64,000 nucleotides of DNA from CAZRHR01 sp964578885 (GTDB lineage: Bacteria; Bacteroidota; Bacteroidia; CAIKAF01), in contig CAZOEO010000003.1 in NCBI GenBank assembly GCA_964578885.1, positions 1 to 64,000 of the forward strand, written 5' to 3'. This document shows positions 1 through 8,985 of the stretch, piece by piece; within the stretch, counting starts at the first letter, position 1; every line of letters begins with the position of its first letter. The notes beneath the pieces were generated by a model that was not told the DNA's origin, did not search any database, and worked only from the letters and a program-made list of their open reading frames with translations. The position numbers and the translations under genes were made by a program.

Positions 1-272
1 CAAATCTAAACACAAACTATTTTACAACACACTCATAAACAAGATGTAAAATTTAATCCCAAATGATGATAACCGGCTGTTGGATGGGATTCCATCCCTT
101 TTACCCCCCCTTCTAACCACGAATTTATTTTATTGTCTTCCTCGAATACCCACTTTTCAACACCCATTCCAGGCAGAAAATATGTATATTTCCTTTGAAT
201 TTGCAGAATAACTTCGCCTCAATGGCCCTATATTCACCAATAAACACCCATGGTTCTCTCAATTTCTCGTTT

Positions 273-1964
273 ATGAAACATGCAATACTTGCTCTTTGCT
301 TTTTAACTCTTCCTTGTTTTCATGCTCAGGTAACCATTGGTTCCAACAACCCGCCTGACCCAAATGCGGTGCTCGACCTTCAATCTGTACAAGGCGGATT
401 ACTTATTCCAAGGCTGACCACCGTACAAAGAAATGCATTAAGCAATCCTCCGAGAGGACTCCAGATTTACAATACAGATCATGACTGTATGGAAATGTAT
501 TTTCCTTCGGGCTGGAAACCTATTATGTGTGATTGCGCCACCGCACCTGCTGCACCAGCCAGCCTTATCGGACCCACGGCCGCTTGCCTTGGCGCCACCG
601 CCATCGGATTTTCAGTAGCTCCCGTGCCCGGTGCCACGCAATATACCTGGTCCATCGATGCGCAGGATACGCTTGTTTCAGGACAAGGCTCTTCTGGCAT
701 CGTGGTAAATTTCTCCAATGGCGCTGGCAACAGAACGATTTCCGTAACAGCGGCTAATTTTTGTGGAACATCCGCAGCCAGTACAGCCACCATTCTGGTG
801 AGTAATCCCTCGGCAGCCTTTTCTTCGATGCCCATTAGTCCTATTATAAATCAACCAGCGACATTTACGCCTTCCACTGCTGGTCTGGCTTCCTATATAT
901 GGTCATTTAGTAATGGTAGCCCAAGTACGTCGAGCGCGGTAAGCCCACAGGTCACCTGGACCAACATAGGTACCGAATCGGCCAGCCTAACGGTTACTGA
1001 CGCCAATGGATGTTCGTCCACGCAAACCAATTCCCTACAAATCACCAATTGCCAATCCTTCACGCAAACCTTTACGCCTTGCGGTGCTTCGGGTATTTCT
1101 GGTCCTTCGCAATCTCAGGCCAATGCCACGTATGGCCCGGGAGTAGTAACAGTTTCCGGCGGCATCCAGTTTTGGACCGTGCCCACCACAGGCACCTATC
1201 AAATATTAGTAGCCGGAGCCGACGGAAGTCATAATGGTTCAGGATTTGGTGGTGGGGGACGAGGCGCTGTGCTCCGGGCCAGATTCTCACTCACACAAGG
1301 GGACGTTCTCAAAATACTGGTAGGCCAACGCGGAAAACATGGCACTTCTGCCGGAGGTGGAGGGGGTGGAACGTTTGTCACCACTTCTGCGAATGTTCCT
1401 TTAATAGTAGCAGGTGGAGGTGGCTCTTCTCGATCAGGTAGTGTACTGAATCTTTCTATTATGGATGCCGTCACTACCAACTGCGGTCGTGCCGGAACGG
1501 GTGGACAAGGAGGATGCGGAGGAAATGGCGCACCCTATGCCAATAATAACGGACCGGGAGCGGCCGGACTCACTTCAGATGGTCCTGGATTTGCAGATAC
1601 ACGTACGATGTGCACTAAGACAGTCGCACGCTCCTTTATAAATGGAGGAACAGGTGGTGAACTGCTCTATACATGTGGAGACAATCCTAACCTGGTGCAA
1701 GGAGGGTTTGGTGGTGGCGCCGCTTCTGGTTGGGGAGGCGCCGCAGGAGGCGGAGGGTATTCTGGCGGTGGGGCCGGCACCAATTCATCAGATGCTGGAT
1801 TTGGTGGCGGCGGTGGCTCTTTTGTGGCTAGCTCTGCTTCACAACTTGCCACCTCCAATGGACAGTATGAAAGCAGTGGCACCTTTGGCGGAATACCCAT
1901 TGTGAACCTTAGCCAATGGAACCAAGGCAATGGATATGTTTCCATCACCCGCCTCTGTCCATAA
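273..1964 (+). CDS. Secreted surface protein with PKD-like domains and a C-terminal ALK/LTK-type glycine-rich domain
   Basis: The ATG at 273 is chosen over an upstream in-frame TTG (195) because it starts directly with a signal peptide (residues 1-18, cleavage near FHA-Q). About residues 19-85 resemble the 'VLDLQS...GLLIPRLT..QRNAL' module common at the N-terminus of Bacteroidota surface and tail-fibre-like proteins. Two PKD-like beta-sandwich segments follow (about 90-175 and 180-260). From about residue 264 to the end (563) is a glycine-rich domain that opens with CGASG.SGP, contains FWTVP, YQILVAGADG, FSLTQGD, ILVGQRG and several GGGG runs, and closes with GYVSITRLC. This order matches my recollection of the extracellular glycine-rich domain of the animal kinases ALK and LTK. 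No T9SS sorting domain is visible at the C-terminus, so the export route is unclear. Function is unknown; adhesion or ligand binding is an inference. Confidence 0.8.
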   Translation: MKHAILALCFLTLPCFHAQVTIGSNNPPDPNAVLDLQSVQGGLLIPRLTTVQRNALSNPPRGLQIYNTDHDCMEMYFPSGWKPIMCDCATAPAAPASLIGPTAACLGATAIGFSVAPVPGATQYTWSIDAQDTLVSGQGSSGIVVNFSNGAGNRTISVTAANFCGTSAASTATILVSNPSAAFSSMPISPIINQPATFTPSTAGLASYIWSFSNGSPSTSSAVSPQVTWTNIGTESASLTVTDANGCSSTQTNSLQITNCQSFTQTFTPCGASGISGPSQSQANATYGPGVVTVSGGIQFWTVPTTGTYQILVAGADGSHNGSGFGGGGRGAVLRARFSLTQGDVLKILVGQRGKHGTSAGGGGGGTFVTTSANVPLIVAGGGGSSRSGSVLNLSIMDAVTTNCGRAGTGGQGGCGGNGAPYANNNGPGAAGLTSDGPGFADTRTMCTKTVARSFINGGTGGELLYTCGDNPNLVQGGFGGGAASGWGGAAGGGGYSGGGAGTNSSDAGFGGGGGSFVASSASQLATSNGQYESSGTFGGIPIVNLSQWNQGNGYVSITRLCP

Positions 1965-2033
1965 AACCGACCTACTGCAGCCACGGCATTACAGCCCATC
2001 CCCCTATTTTTTTTATCTTAGCAGGGTTAATTC

Positions 2034-3314
2034 ATGCTAATGATATCATCTTCTTTCCCTTTTGCAGTTGGCGACCGGCTAATGCGTTATGTACAAATCG
2101 ATACGCAGGCGGATCCAGCTAGCAGCACGGTTCCATCCAGCTTGAAACAGCTCAACTTAAGTCGATTACTGGTAGAAGAACTTAAAAACATGGGCATTTC
2201 CCATGCAGAAGTCGATGCCAATGGATACGTTTATGCCACCATCCCAGCCTCCCCGGGTCATGAAAATGCACCCACCATTTGCTTTTGTTCGCACGTAGAT
2301 ACCGCCCCGGATTGCTCCGGCACCGATGTAAAACCAAGGCGTATCAATAATTATCAGGGACAAGTCATCTCCTACCCGGATGATCCCGAACTTTTTCTGG
2401 ACCAGAAAGCCCATCCCTATTTAAAGGAGAAGCATGGTGAAGACCTCATTGTGGCTTCGGGAAAAACGTTACTTGGAGCAGACGACAAAGCGGGAGTCGC
2501 CATTATTATGGAGCTGGCCGATGTCCTGGTGAAAAATCATGACTTGCCACATGGCCCTGTACGGATCCTTTTTACACCCGATGAAGAAATTGGTAGAGGC
2601 GTAGACCATGTGAATATGGAAAAAGTAGACGCGCAGGTCGGATTTACTTTCGATGGTGGCGAAAGAGGCCATCTGGAAGGCGAAACGTTTTCGGCCGATG
2701 CCATGACCTTTACATTTAAAGGCATTAGCGCGCATCCTGGATATGCCAAAGGCAAACTGGTCCATGCGATTAAGGTGGCGGCGCATTTTGTGGATCTTTT
2801 ACCCAAAGACCATTGGAGTCCTGAAACCACCGAAGGAAAAGAACCTTTTGTGCATCCGGTTAAAATCACGGGCGGACTGGAAGAAGCAACGGTTCAGTTT
2901 ATCATTCGGGACTTCGATTCCAACGCATTGGCCCAACACGAAGCCAGATTAATCGGGCTGGCGGAACAAGCTGTCTCGGCGTTTCCCGGGTCAAGTGTAA
3001 CGCACACGACGGTTCAACAGTATCGAAACATGCGAGAAATATTGGATAAAAATCCCAGAATCATGGCGCTTTGTCGGGAAGCTTATCAAAAAACAGGCCT
3101 TCAGCCGGTGGAAATCCCCATTCGTGGCGGCACCGACGGCTCTCGTCTTTCTTTTATGGGACTGCCCTGCCCCAACCTTTTTACCGGAGAAATGGCCATC
3201 CATTCCAAGGTAGAATATTGTTCTGTGCAAGACATGGAAGCCGCGGTAAAAGTAGGATTGGCGCTTTGCGATCTTTTTTCCAAAGAACAAAAGGAACACT
3301 GGACTTCGTTATGA
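2034..3314 (+). CDS. pepT: Peptidase T (tripeptide aminopeptidase, M20 family)
   Basis: This cytoplasmic metallopeptidase removes N-terminal residues from tripeptides. The 426-residue length fits PepT. Metal and catalytic residues of the M20B family are in place: SHVDT (H87, D89), GADDKAG (D150, D151), TPDEEIG (E184, E185), FTFDGG (D207) and a C-terminal MAIHSKVE histidine (H390). The start at 2034 gives a slightly longer N-terminus than typical; the second ATG six bases downstream is also possible. It is the first gene of an operon: its TGA stop overlaps the ATG of the ABC transporter ATPase gene by four bases. Confidence 0.93.
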   Translation: MLMISSSFPFAVGDRLMRYVQIDTQADPASSTVPSSLKQLNLSRLLVEELKNMGISHAEVDANGYVYATIPASPGHENAPTICFCSHVDTAPDCSGTDVKPRRINNYQGQVISYPDDPELFLDQKAHPYLKEKHGEDLIVASGKTLLGADDKAGVAIIMELADVLVKNHDLPHGPVRILFTPDEEIGRGVDHVNMEKVDAQVGFTFDGGERGHLEGETFSADAMTFTFKGISAHPGYAKGKLVHAIKVAAHFVDLLPKDHWSPETTEGKEPFVHPVKITGGLEEATVQFIIRDFDSNALAQHEARLIGLAEQAVSAFPGSSVTHTTVQQYRNMREILDKNPRIMALCREAYQKTGLQPVEIPIRGGTDGSRLSFMGLPCPNLFTGEMAIHSKVEYCSVQDMEAAVKVGLALCDLFSKEQKEHWTSL

Positions 3315-4216
3315 TACGTGCTGAACATATTTCCAAGCGCTATGCCGCACATGAAGCTTTGCGGGACGTGAGCGTAACCCTGAAACCCGGACAAATTCTT
3401 GGGCTTTTGGGGCCCAATGGCGCTGGAAAAACCACCCTCATCCGGATTTTAAACCAAATCATAGGACCGGATGAAGGGCAACTTTGGTATGGAAACGAGC
3501 CACTGAAGCCCGAACATACCCGGCACATCGGCTATTTGCCGGAAGAAAGAGGCTTGTATAAAAAAATGAAAGTCGGGGAACAAGCCTTGTATCTGGCTGC
3601 TTTAAAAGGACTTTCCGAAAAAGAAGCGAAACAAAACCTTCAACTTTGGTTCGAAAAATTTGAACTCACCGGCTGGTGGAACAAAAAAATCGAAGAACTT
3701 TCCAAAGGAATGGCCCAAAAGGTGCAATTTATCTGCACCCTCATTCACGATCCAGACATAATAATATTAGATGAACCGTTTTCTGGCTTTGACCCAGTGA
3801 ATGCCGAACTGATTAAAGGAGAGATTCTGGACTTGCGAAAGCGGGGCAAATCCATTTTACTGAGCACCCACCGCATGGAATCTGTAGAAGCTTTGTGTGA
3901 CGACATTTCCTTAATCCACGAATCCCGGGTGTATTTAAGTGGTTCCGTAGCAGATTTGCAGCAACAGCACAAACAGCATGTTTGGGCCTTTCAACTGTCT
4001 GAAGAATCCGTGAGCGTACCGCAGCATCTGGCCCAACCACTGGAAAAACGGGCCACCCCGCATGGTTGGCTTCATCTTTACCAGCTGGAAGCCGGGCAAA
4101 CGCCCAAACCTTTGGTTGAATTTTTGTTGCAGCAATATCAGTTGCAGGGCTTTCATGAAATGCTGCCCTCCATGTCCGATATCTTTATTCAAACCGTTTC
4201 TAACAAAACCAGATGA
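3311..4216 (+). CDS. ABC transporter ATP-binding protein (NatA/DrrA type)
   Basis: The protein couples ATP hydrolysis to the membrane subunit encoded next. Walker A is GPNGAGKT (residues 34-41), the ABC signature is LSKGM (130-134), Walker B is IIILDEP (150-156), and the switch histidine is in LLSTHRMES. The C-terminal 90 residues form the extension typical of the DrrA/NatA exporter branch. The ATG at 3311 is preferred because it makes a 4-base ATGA overlap with pepT; the upstream open frame overlaps pepT and does not resemble the family. The next gene also overlaps by four bases. The substrate cannot be told from sequence; sodium ions or a small toxic compound are possibilities from related systems. 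Confidence 0.92.
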   Translation: MIRAEHISKRYAAHEALRDVSVTLKPGQILGLLGPNGAGKTTLIRILNQIIGPDEGQLWYGNEPLKPEHTRHIGYLPEERGLYKKMKVGEQALYLAALKGLSEKEAKQNLQLWFEKFELTGWWNKKIEELSKGMAQKVQFICTLIHDPDIIILDEPFSGFDPVNAELIKGEILDLRKRGKSILLSTHRMESVEALCDDISLIHESRVYLSGSVADLQQQHKQHVWAFQLSEESVSVPQHLAQPLEKRATPHGWLHLYQLEAGQTPKPLVEFLLQQYQLQGFHEMLPSMSDIFIQTVSNKTR

Positions 4217-5523
4217 AACAAATTGGCCTCATTTTCAAACGGGAGTACCTGACCAGGGTTCGGAAAAAAAGTTTCATCGTGATGACCATCTTAGGACCGC
4301 TCTTGGTGGCACTATTATATGGTGGACTTATTTTTATTGTGACCTCCGAAGAAACTCCGGAATATCACGTGCTTGTGTATGAAGAAGGTAAACACCAACT
4401 TTTCACAGACGATTTAAAAAGGTCTTTGGCTTATGAGCCATCTGAGGATGTATTTTTTCATTTTGATTCATTGATCTCTTTTCAGCAAGGCAAATCCTTG
4501 GTACAGGAAGGACAATTCGATGCCATCCTACGCATGCCAGAAGATCCGCTTCGGCAAACCACCCAAATGACCCTACATTATAATGAGCGTCCGCCGCTTC
4601 CGGCTAAAGCAGCGATGGAACTTCGGGTAGAAAAGATTCTGGAGGAATACAAGGCTGCATCTTTAGGCGTTTCTCCCGATGTATTCGACGCCATTCGCGA
4701 AAGAATCCGCATTCCTGCCTACGAAATCACGGCCAATGGCGAAGAAAAAAGCGACGACACGGCCTTGCGCATGGGCGTAGGATTTGCTGGCGGATTTCTG
4801 ATTTACATTTTCATCCTATTATATGGAGTGCAAGTGTTACGTGGTGTCATGGAAGAAAAAACCAACCGCATTGTGGAGGTCATGATTTCTTCCGTAAAAC
4901 CTTTTCAGCTGATGTTGGGTAAAATCCTTGGCGTTGGTATGGTGGGGCTTACTCAATTTGTGATTTGGATTATCCTGTCAACCATGGTCATGTCCGGTCT
5001 GGGCGTGTTGTTGGCTCCCAGTGTACAAGAACAAATGCAAGCAGGTAATATGGCAGGATCCGAAAATGAAGCAGTGGAAATGTTGGGACTCATCACGGGT
5101 TTGCCTTATGCTTACCTGATACCCGCCTTTCTTTTCTTTTTCCTTGGCGGATATTTTCTATACAGTTCACTTTTTGCCGCAGTAGGTGCTGCCATCGATG
5201 CAGATACCGACTCACAACAATTCATGATGCCCGTAACCCTTCCATTGATATTTTCCATCGCGTTAGCCAGTTTTGGTATCAAAAATCCAGAAGGTCCCAT
5301 TGCGGTGTTTTTTTCCATTTTCCCACTCACATCGCCTGTGGTTATGATGACCCGTATTCCATTTGAGCCGCCGCTTTGGCAGATTCTGGCCTCCGTAGTA
5401 AGTCTGGTTCTCGCCTTTTTGGGCACCACTTGGGTTGCGGGAAAAATTTATCGTACAGGAATTTTAATGTACGGGAAAAAAGTGACCTATAAGGAGTTGT
5501 GGAAATGGCTGCGCCATTATTGA
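4213..5523 (+). CDS. ABC-2 type transporter permease (NatB-like)
   Basis: This is the integral membrane partner of the preceding ATPase. One membrane segment lies near residues 18-40, then comes a soluble loop of about 150 residues, then a cluster of five or six hydrophobic segments from residue ~192 to ~415. This is the layout of the NatB/ABC-2 family. The motif VMEEKTNRIVEVMISS after the second membrane segment is characteristic of the family. It starts in an ATGA overlap with the ATPase gene, and its end overlaps the start of the ppx-like gene. The transported substrate is unknown. Confidence 0.9.
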   Translation: MKQIGLIFKREYLTRVRKKSFIVMTILGPLLVALLYGGLIFIVTSEETPEYHVLVYEEGKHQLFTDDLKRSLAYEPSEDVFFHFDSLISFQQGKSLVQEGQFDAILRMPEDPLRQTTQMTLHYNERPPLPAKAAMELRVEKILEEYKAASLGVSPDVFDAIRERIRIPAYEITANGEEKSDDTALRMGVGFAGGFLIYIFILLYGVQVLRGVMEEKTNRIVEVMISSVKPFQLMLGKILGVGMVGLTQFVIWIILSTMVMSGLGVLLAPSVQEQMQAGNMAGSENEAVEMLGLITGLPYAYLIPAFLFFFLGGYFLYSSLFAAVGAAIDADTDSQQFMMPVTLPLIFSIALASFGIKNPEGPIAVFFSIFPLTSPVVMMTRIPFEPPLWQILASVVSLVLAFLGTTWVAGKIYRTGILMYGKKVTYKELWKWLRHY

Positions 5524-6461
5524 AAGAACGCGGCCCCTGGGCCATCATCGATTGTGGAAGCCAAACTTTTAACCTTTTGGTCGGCGACAACAGTGACCAG
5601 CCTTTCCGGCGCATTGGGGGACACATGATTCCTGTAGGATTGCAAAAAGGTCTCACGCCAGAAAAAGCCGTTCCAGAAGAAACGCTGACCAAAGTCATCC
5701 AGGCCTTACAACTGTTAAAAGCGAAGGCAGAAGCATGGCATGCCCAAACCATCATTGCCGTGGGCACCTCTGCATTTCGGCAATTAAAAAATCGAGACCA
5801 CGTTTTACAAGTCATTTACGCAGAAACAGGACTTTCCATTGAGGTGATTTCAGGGGAACAAGAAGCCGCTCTGATTTGGAAAGGAGTGGAAGTATCGGGC
5901 GTATTACAAGACGGTACCGGATTGGTGCTGGACATTGGCGGTGGCAGCACAGAAGTGGTTTGGGTAGAAAACAGAAAAGCGGTACAAAGTTGGAGTTTAC
6001 CATGTGGCGCCATGGCCATGATGCAAACCTTAACTCCATCCAATCCCATGACAACCGCCGACATTCATCGCAGTCTGGCCTGGCTGGAAGAACTATGGAA
6101 ACCCTTGGCTCCCAAAAATCCGACCCAATGGCCCACCACCATATATGGTTGTAGTGGATTTTTCAATAGTTTGTTTGACTTAGAATGGTATCAGCAACAT
6201 CCGGATATTCCCTCACCTGCGCCAGTACACTGGCATTTCCCGAAATCCATTTTCGATGTTTGGCATAAGACTTTGTTGCCACTTTCCAACCAGGAAAAGT
6301 CGCTACTTCCCGGCATGCCAGCCTTTCGGGCAGAGATGGCCGACATGGCCATCCTCCTCACCCAATTTTTTTTAGACAAATTTGCCATTCAGGAAATTCG
6401 TGGAATCAGATTTGCATTAAAGGAAGGCCTGATGATGCATTCCATTGAAAACCAAGCATGA
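5505..6461 (+). CDS. Ppx/GppA-family exopolyphosphatase or pppGpp phosphatase
   Basis: The protein has the ASKHA fold phosphate loops: IIDCGSQTFNLLVGD near residues 14-28, SGEQEA (116-121) with the likely catalytic glutamate, and LVLDIGGGSTEVVW near 140. At about 318 residues it is the short form lacking the HD domain of E. coli Ppx/GppA. It probably hydrolyses polyphosphate ends or the 5'-phosphate of pppGpp; sequence alone does not decide. Two starts are possible. The ATG at 5505 is preferred because AAGGAG (5491-5496) lies eight bases upstream; a GTG at 5499 would be too close. It overlaps the permease gene by 19 bases and the next gene by four. Confidence 0.88.
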   Translation: MAAPLLKERGPWAIIDCGSQTFNLLVGDNSDQPFRRIGGHMIPVGLQKGLTPEKAVPEETLTKVIQALQLLKAKAEAWHAQTIIAVGTSAFRQLKNRDHVLQVIYAETGLSIEVISGEQEAALIWKGVEVSGVLQDGTGLVLDIGGGSTEVVWVENRKAVQSWSLPCGAMAMMQTLTPSNPMTTADIHRSLAWLEELWKPLAPKNPTQWPTTIYGCSGFFNSLFDLEWYQQHPDIPSPAPVHWHFPKSIFDVWHKTLLPLSNQEKSLLPGMPAFRAEMADMAILLTQFFLDKFAIQEIRGIRFALKEGLMMHSIENQA

Positions 6462-6940
6462 TGAAATTTTTACTTCTTACCTTTTCGACCCTTTGGTCAC
6501 TTTCCATTTCCGCGAAGCTTCCCGTTCCGATCCTTCAAGAATTGTATTGGTTGGAAGGCACCTGGGCCTGTGAAAATCAGCCCGGCGTTTATGAAGAATG
6601 GAAAAGATTGCCGGACGGGAGTCTACAGGGAATGGGATATTTTTTAAAAAACAAGGAGAAAAACATCTCTGAGCGCATGAAAATTGAAAAAATCGGAGAT
6701 CGTTTATTTTATATCGTACAGCTAACCGGAGGGCGGCGTGAGGTGCGTTTTGCCCTTGAAATTCGGCAAAACCGGTTCGTATTCACCAATCGTAAACACG
6801 ATTTTCCACAAATTATCATGTATGAGCGGCTAAAAACAAGGCGTTTCAAGGCGGTAATTTCTGATTTTTCGCCTACAGGCGGGCGAGAAGAGGTGTATTT
6901 TTTCAACAAAATTGGGTCAAGGTCTTGGGAATTTAATTGA
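6458..6940 (+). CDS. DUF6265-like exported protein
   Basis: The 160-residue product starts with a signal peptide (about residues 1-19, ending SISA). The mature part opens with LYWLEGTWACE and continues with FVFTNRKHDFPQIIMYE; both match the pattern of the DUF6265 family, small beta-rich proteins related to lipocalin-like folds. Function is unknown. It starts four bases inside the ppx-like gene, so it belongs to the five-gene operon from pepT. A short inverted repeat begins at its stop codon. Confidence 0.8.
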   Translation: MMKFLLLTFSTLWSLSISAKLPVPILQELYWLEGTWACENQPGVYEEWKRLPDGSLQGMGYFLKNKEKNISERMKIEKIGDRLFYIVQLTGGRREVRFALEIRQNRFVFTNRKHDFPQIIMYERLKTRRFKAVISDFSPTGGREEVYFFNKIGSRSWEFN

Positions 6941-6956
6941 GGTTTCACCTCATTTG
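6938..6956 (+). terminator. Possible short terminator at the end of the pepT operon
   Basis: TGAGGT at 6938-6943 and ACCTCA at 6947-6952 can form a six-pair hairpin with a three-base loop, followed by only a short T run. It begins at the stop codon of the DUF6265-like gene. The weak T tract keeps confidence low. Confidence 0.35.
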
Positions 6957-7273
6957 GAGCAGGAAATGATACAGGTGAAAGGCAGGTAAAAAATCGTGCC
7001 GGGTGAGAAGACAATGAGATTTGCCCGGTGTTCAGACGGATATCGCTGAAAAGGAATGTCATTTTTGTCGCCCTGAATTATTTTTCCGGCTTTCACATTT
7101 TTCCATTTGAGGGCCAGACATTCAAGAAGTAAATTTTGTCCTTTGGCTCTCAACAGTGTTTTAAATTGATTTTGCCTGTTTTGGTAACCAGATTGTCATT
7201 TCCAGTATGTTTGTGGCGATTCCCTAAGCATTGACAGTGCTCAAATTGCCTTCATGCCCGGTCCCAAAACTAC
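6957..7273. other. Non-coding gap between convergent genes
   Basis: This stretch lies between the 3' ends of the DUF6265-like gene and moaA. The short open frames in it show no family resemblance or start signals. I see no RNA gene or repeat here. Confidence 0.6.
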
Positions 7274-8233
7274 TTATCCCCCAATTGAAATCATCGGGCG
7301 GTTTTTCGTGGGCTCAGAAAAAGATTGTCCACCTGTTTGCGCGGCTTTTTGAAACAGGGCCGCTTGCACCAAGGGTTCTAATGGCTGTCCGGAACGTAGG
7401 GCGGACAACAAGTCGATTTCACCTTTGGAGAACAAACAATGTTTAATTTTTCCATCGGCCGTAATGCGTAGGCGATTGCAATCGCTGCAAAAAGGCTGGG
7501 TTACGGTGGTTATCATTCCAAACTGTCCGCGAAACCCTGGGATAGAAAATTGCCTGGCCGTAGCGTGAGCTTCATGGGGCGAAGGCACAAAAGGGAAATG
7601 AGGTTTTAACTGATCCAGCATTTCTTGCATGCCCACCACCTGTTCTTTTGTCCATCCATTTCCAGGAAAAGGCATGTACTCAATAAACCGAACATCCAGA
7701 GGCCAATCCTTGGTGAGCGACACAAAATCAGGCACTTCATGGTCATTTTTTCCACGCATCACTACCACGTTCAACTTCACCTGAAAACCTTCTTCCATCA
7801 GCTGCGCAATATTGGCCCAGACCTGAGCAAAGCGATTTCGTCGGGTGAGTTGTTCAAACCTATCGGCTTGCAGCGTATCTAAACTCACATTTATACTTTG
7901 GATGCCGGCTTGCTTGAAAACGGGAATAAAGGCGGGTGTGCGGACGGCGTTGGTGGTCAACGTGAGAGCCACAGGTAAATCACTCAAGGCGAGTAAAATC
8001 TCAGCAGCGTCTTTGCGCACGAGGGGCTCACCACCGGTCAACCGAATTTTGGTGATACCTGCTTTTACAAAAAATTGTGCCATGGAAAGGATTTCATCTG
8101 CAGTCATCACACTACGATAAGGCACAAAATCCATTTTTTCTTGCGGCATGCAATAGGAACAGCGCAAGTTGCACCGGTCGGTCAGGGAGATGCGCAAGTA
8201 AGTATGTTGTCTGCCAAAACGATCCACTAGCAT
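7274..8233 (-). CDS. moaA: GTP 3',8-cyclase MoaA (molybdenum cofactor synthesis)
   Basis: MoaA is the radical-SAM enzyme that, with MoaC, turns GTP into cyclic pyranopterin monophosphate. The SAM-binding cluster CNLRCSYC is at residues 21-28 (C21, C25, C28). The C-terminal GTP-binding cluster is formed by C249, C252 and C266 in FCSDCNRLRI...HC. The protein ends in GG, the conserved MoaA tail that activates the reaction. Length 319 is normal. It stands apart from moaE and moaCB (about 10 kb away), but all three likely serve the xanthine dehydrogenase of this window. A TAnnTTTG promoter element ends four bases before the start codon, which suggests a leaderless transcript. Confidence 0.95.
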   Translation of the reverse strand: MLVDRFGRQHTYLRISLTDRCNLRCSYCMPQEKMDFVPYRSVMTADEILSMAQFFVKAGITKIRLTGGEPLVRKDAAEILLALSDLPVALTLTTNAVRTPAFIPVFKQAGIQSINVSLDTLQADRFEQLTRRNRFAQVWANIAQLMEEGFQVKLNVVVMRGKNDHEVPDFVSLTKDWPLDVRFIEYMPFPGNGWTKEQVVGMQEMLDQLKPHFPFVPSPHEAHATARQFSIPGFRGQFGMITTVTQPFCSDCNRLRITADGKIKHCLFSKGEIDLLSALRSGQPLEPLVQAALFQKAAQTGGQSFSEPTKNRPMISIGG

Positions 8234-8237
8234 GGTT

Positions 8238-8245
8238 CAAAGATA
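8238..8245 (-). promoter_or_regulatory. Bacteroidota -7 element of moaA, flush with the start codon
   Basis: On the minus strand TATCTTTG matches TAnnTTTG perfectly and is separated from the moaA ATG by four bases. No good -33 TTTG is seen at the usual 19-20 base spacing (a TTC lies at 17). Confidence 0.45.
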
Positions 8246-8534
8246 ACATCAAATCGTGGCAGGAATCCCTAATCTGGATGCCAAACATGGGCTTTTTCGG
8301 AGAAAGACCTGACTTCATTTCACTGAATTCCCATGATGCCCTTTCACACTAATAACTATGCAAATTCCTGATTGAATGATTTTTAAAATAAAGAAGATTG
8401 AAAAATAAGATTCATTTGGTGTTCAACGCATTCCAGTTCTTACATCGAGAGTATACTTGGCAGCTCTGGTTCGGGGATGATCAGACATCATGGAAAGAAA
8501 ACGCTGAACAGCTGGGCATCCATCGAAACCGCAG
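8246..8534. other. Intergenic segment before the first repeat
   Basis: This is non-coding sequence between the moaA promoter and the first 302-bp repeat. No gene, RNA or hairpin stands out. Confidence 0.5.
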
Positions 8535-8836
8535 GAAGTTCGGGGTTAGCACCCGCCCCTCACCTCGGACAAGTTACGACCGAACACCGAAATTATTCGG
8601 CCGTTAAACGGATATAAACAATTATAATCAGATTATCATTTTGCGGCACTTTTCACAAAATTCAAATGGAAAATTTCTTGAAGACGGAAGTTTGAGACGT
8701 TTTCAGGGCGTTTCACGGGTCGGTTTCCCCGGGGGCCACCACTCCTCCTCCCCAGGCGACAAGCTACAAAATTCCCACCACCTGAGTCGGCAATTAAACG
8801 TTTATAAACGATTAAAATCGGTTAGGGAAAAGAAGA
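8535..8836 (+). repeat. Dispersed intergenic repeat, copy 1 (two units)
   Basis: This 302-bp block recurs 451 bp downstream with only two differences (8549 and 8827). It holds two diverged units. Each has a G/C-rich head with C-rich runs (ACCCGCCCCTC in the first, CCACTCCTCCTCCCC in the second), then GACAAGYTAC, and ends in an A/T-rich tail of TTAAACG followed by 10-bp steps (8606-8635 and 8796-8825). The units are joined by a spacer of about 75 bp that is also present between the units near 59.5 kb. The open frames across it are considered spurious. Confidence 0.9.
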
Positions 8837-8985
8837 CAAGAATCTCAGGTGAAAAGTAAGGATTGAAAGAGTCCCCAAAAACAAAATCCGCCGAGTGGCA
8901 GGATACTCCGGTGAACCAGGATAAATGAATCGGAAAATAGAGAGGTTTATGCTGAACAATTCTTTTCGGCTGAAAAAAATTTCGC
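8837..8985. other. Unique spacer between repeat copies 1 and 2
   Basis: These 149 bases separate the two 302-bp copies. They do not resemble the repeat and contain no supported gene. Confidence 0.5.

Noticed and set aside
273..1964. Eukaryotic contamination or recent transfer suggested by the ALK/LTK-like domain
   Set aside because: The gene begins with Bacteroidota-type signal peptide and PKD modules, and the flanking genes are bacterial with similar base composition; glycine-rich domains of this type are, to my knowledge, also found in bacteria.
1667..1999. Proline-rich frame antisense to the first gene
   Set aside because: The proline runs are the complement of glycine codons in the glycine-rich domain.
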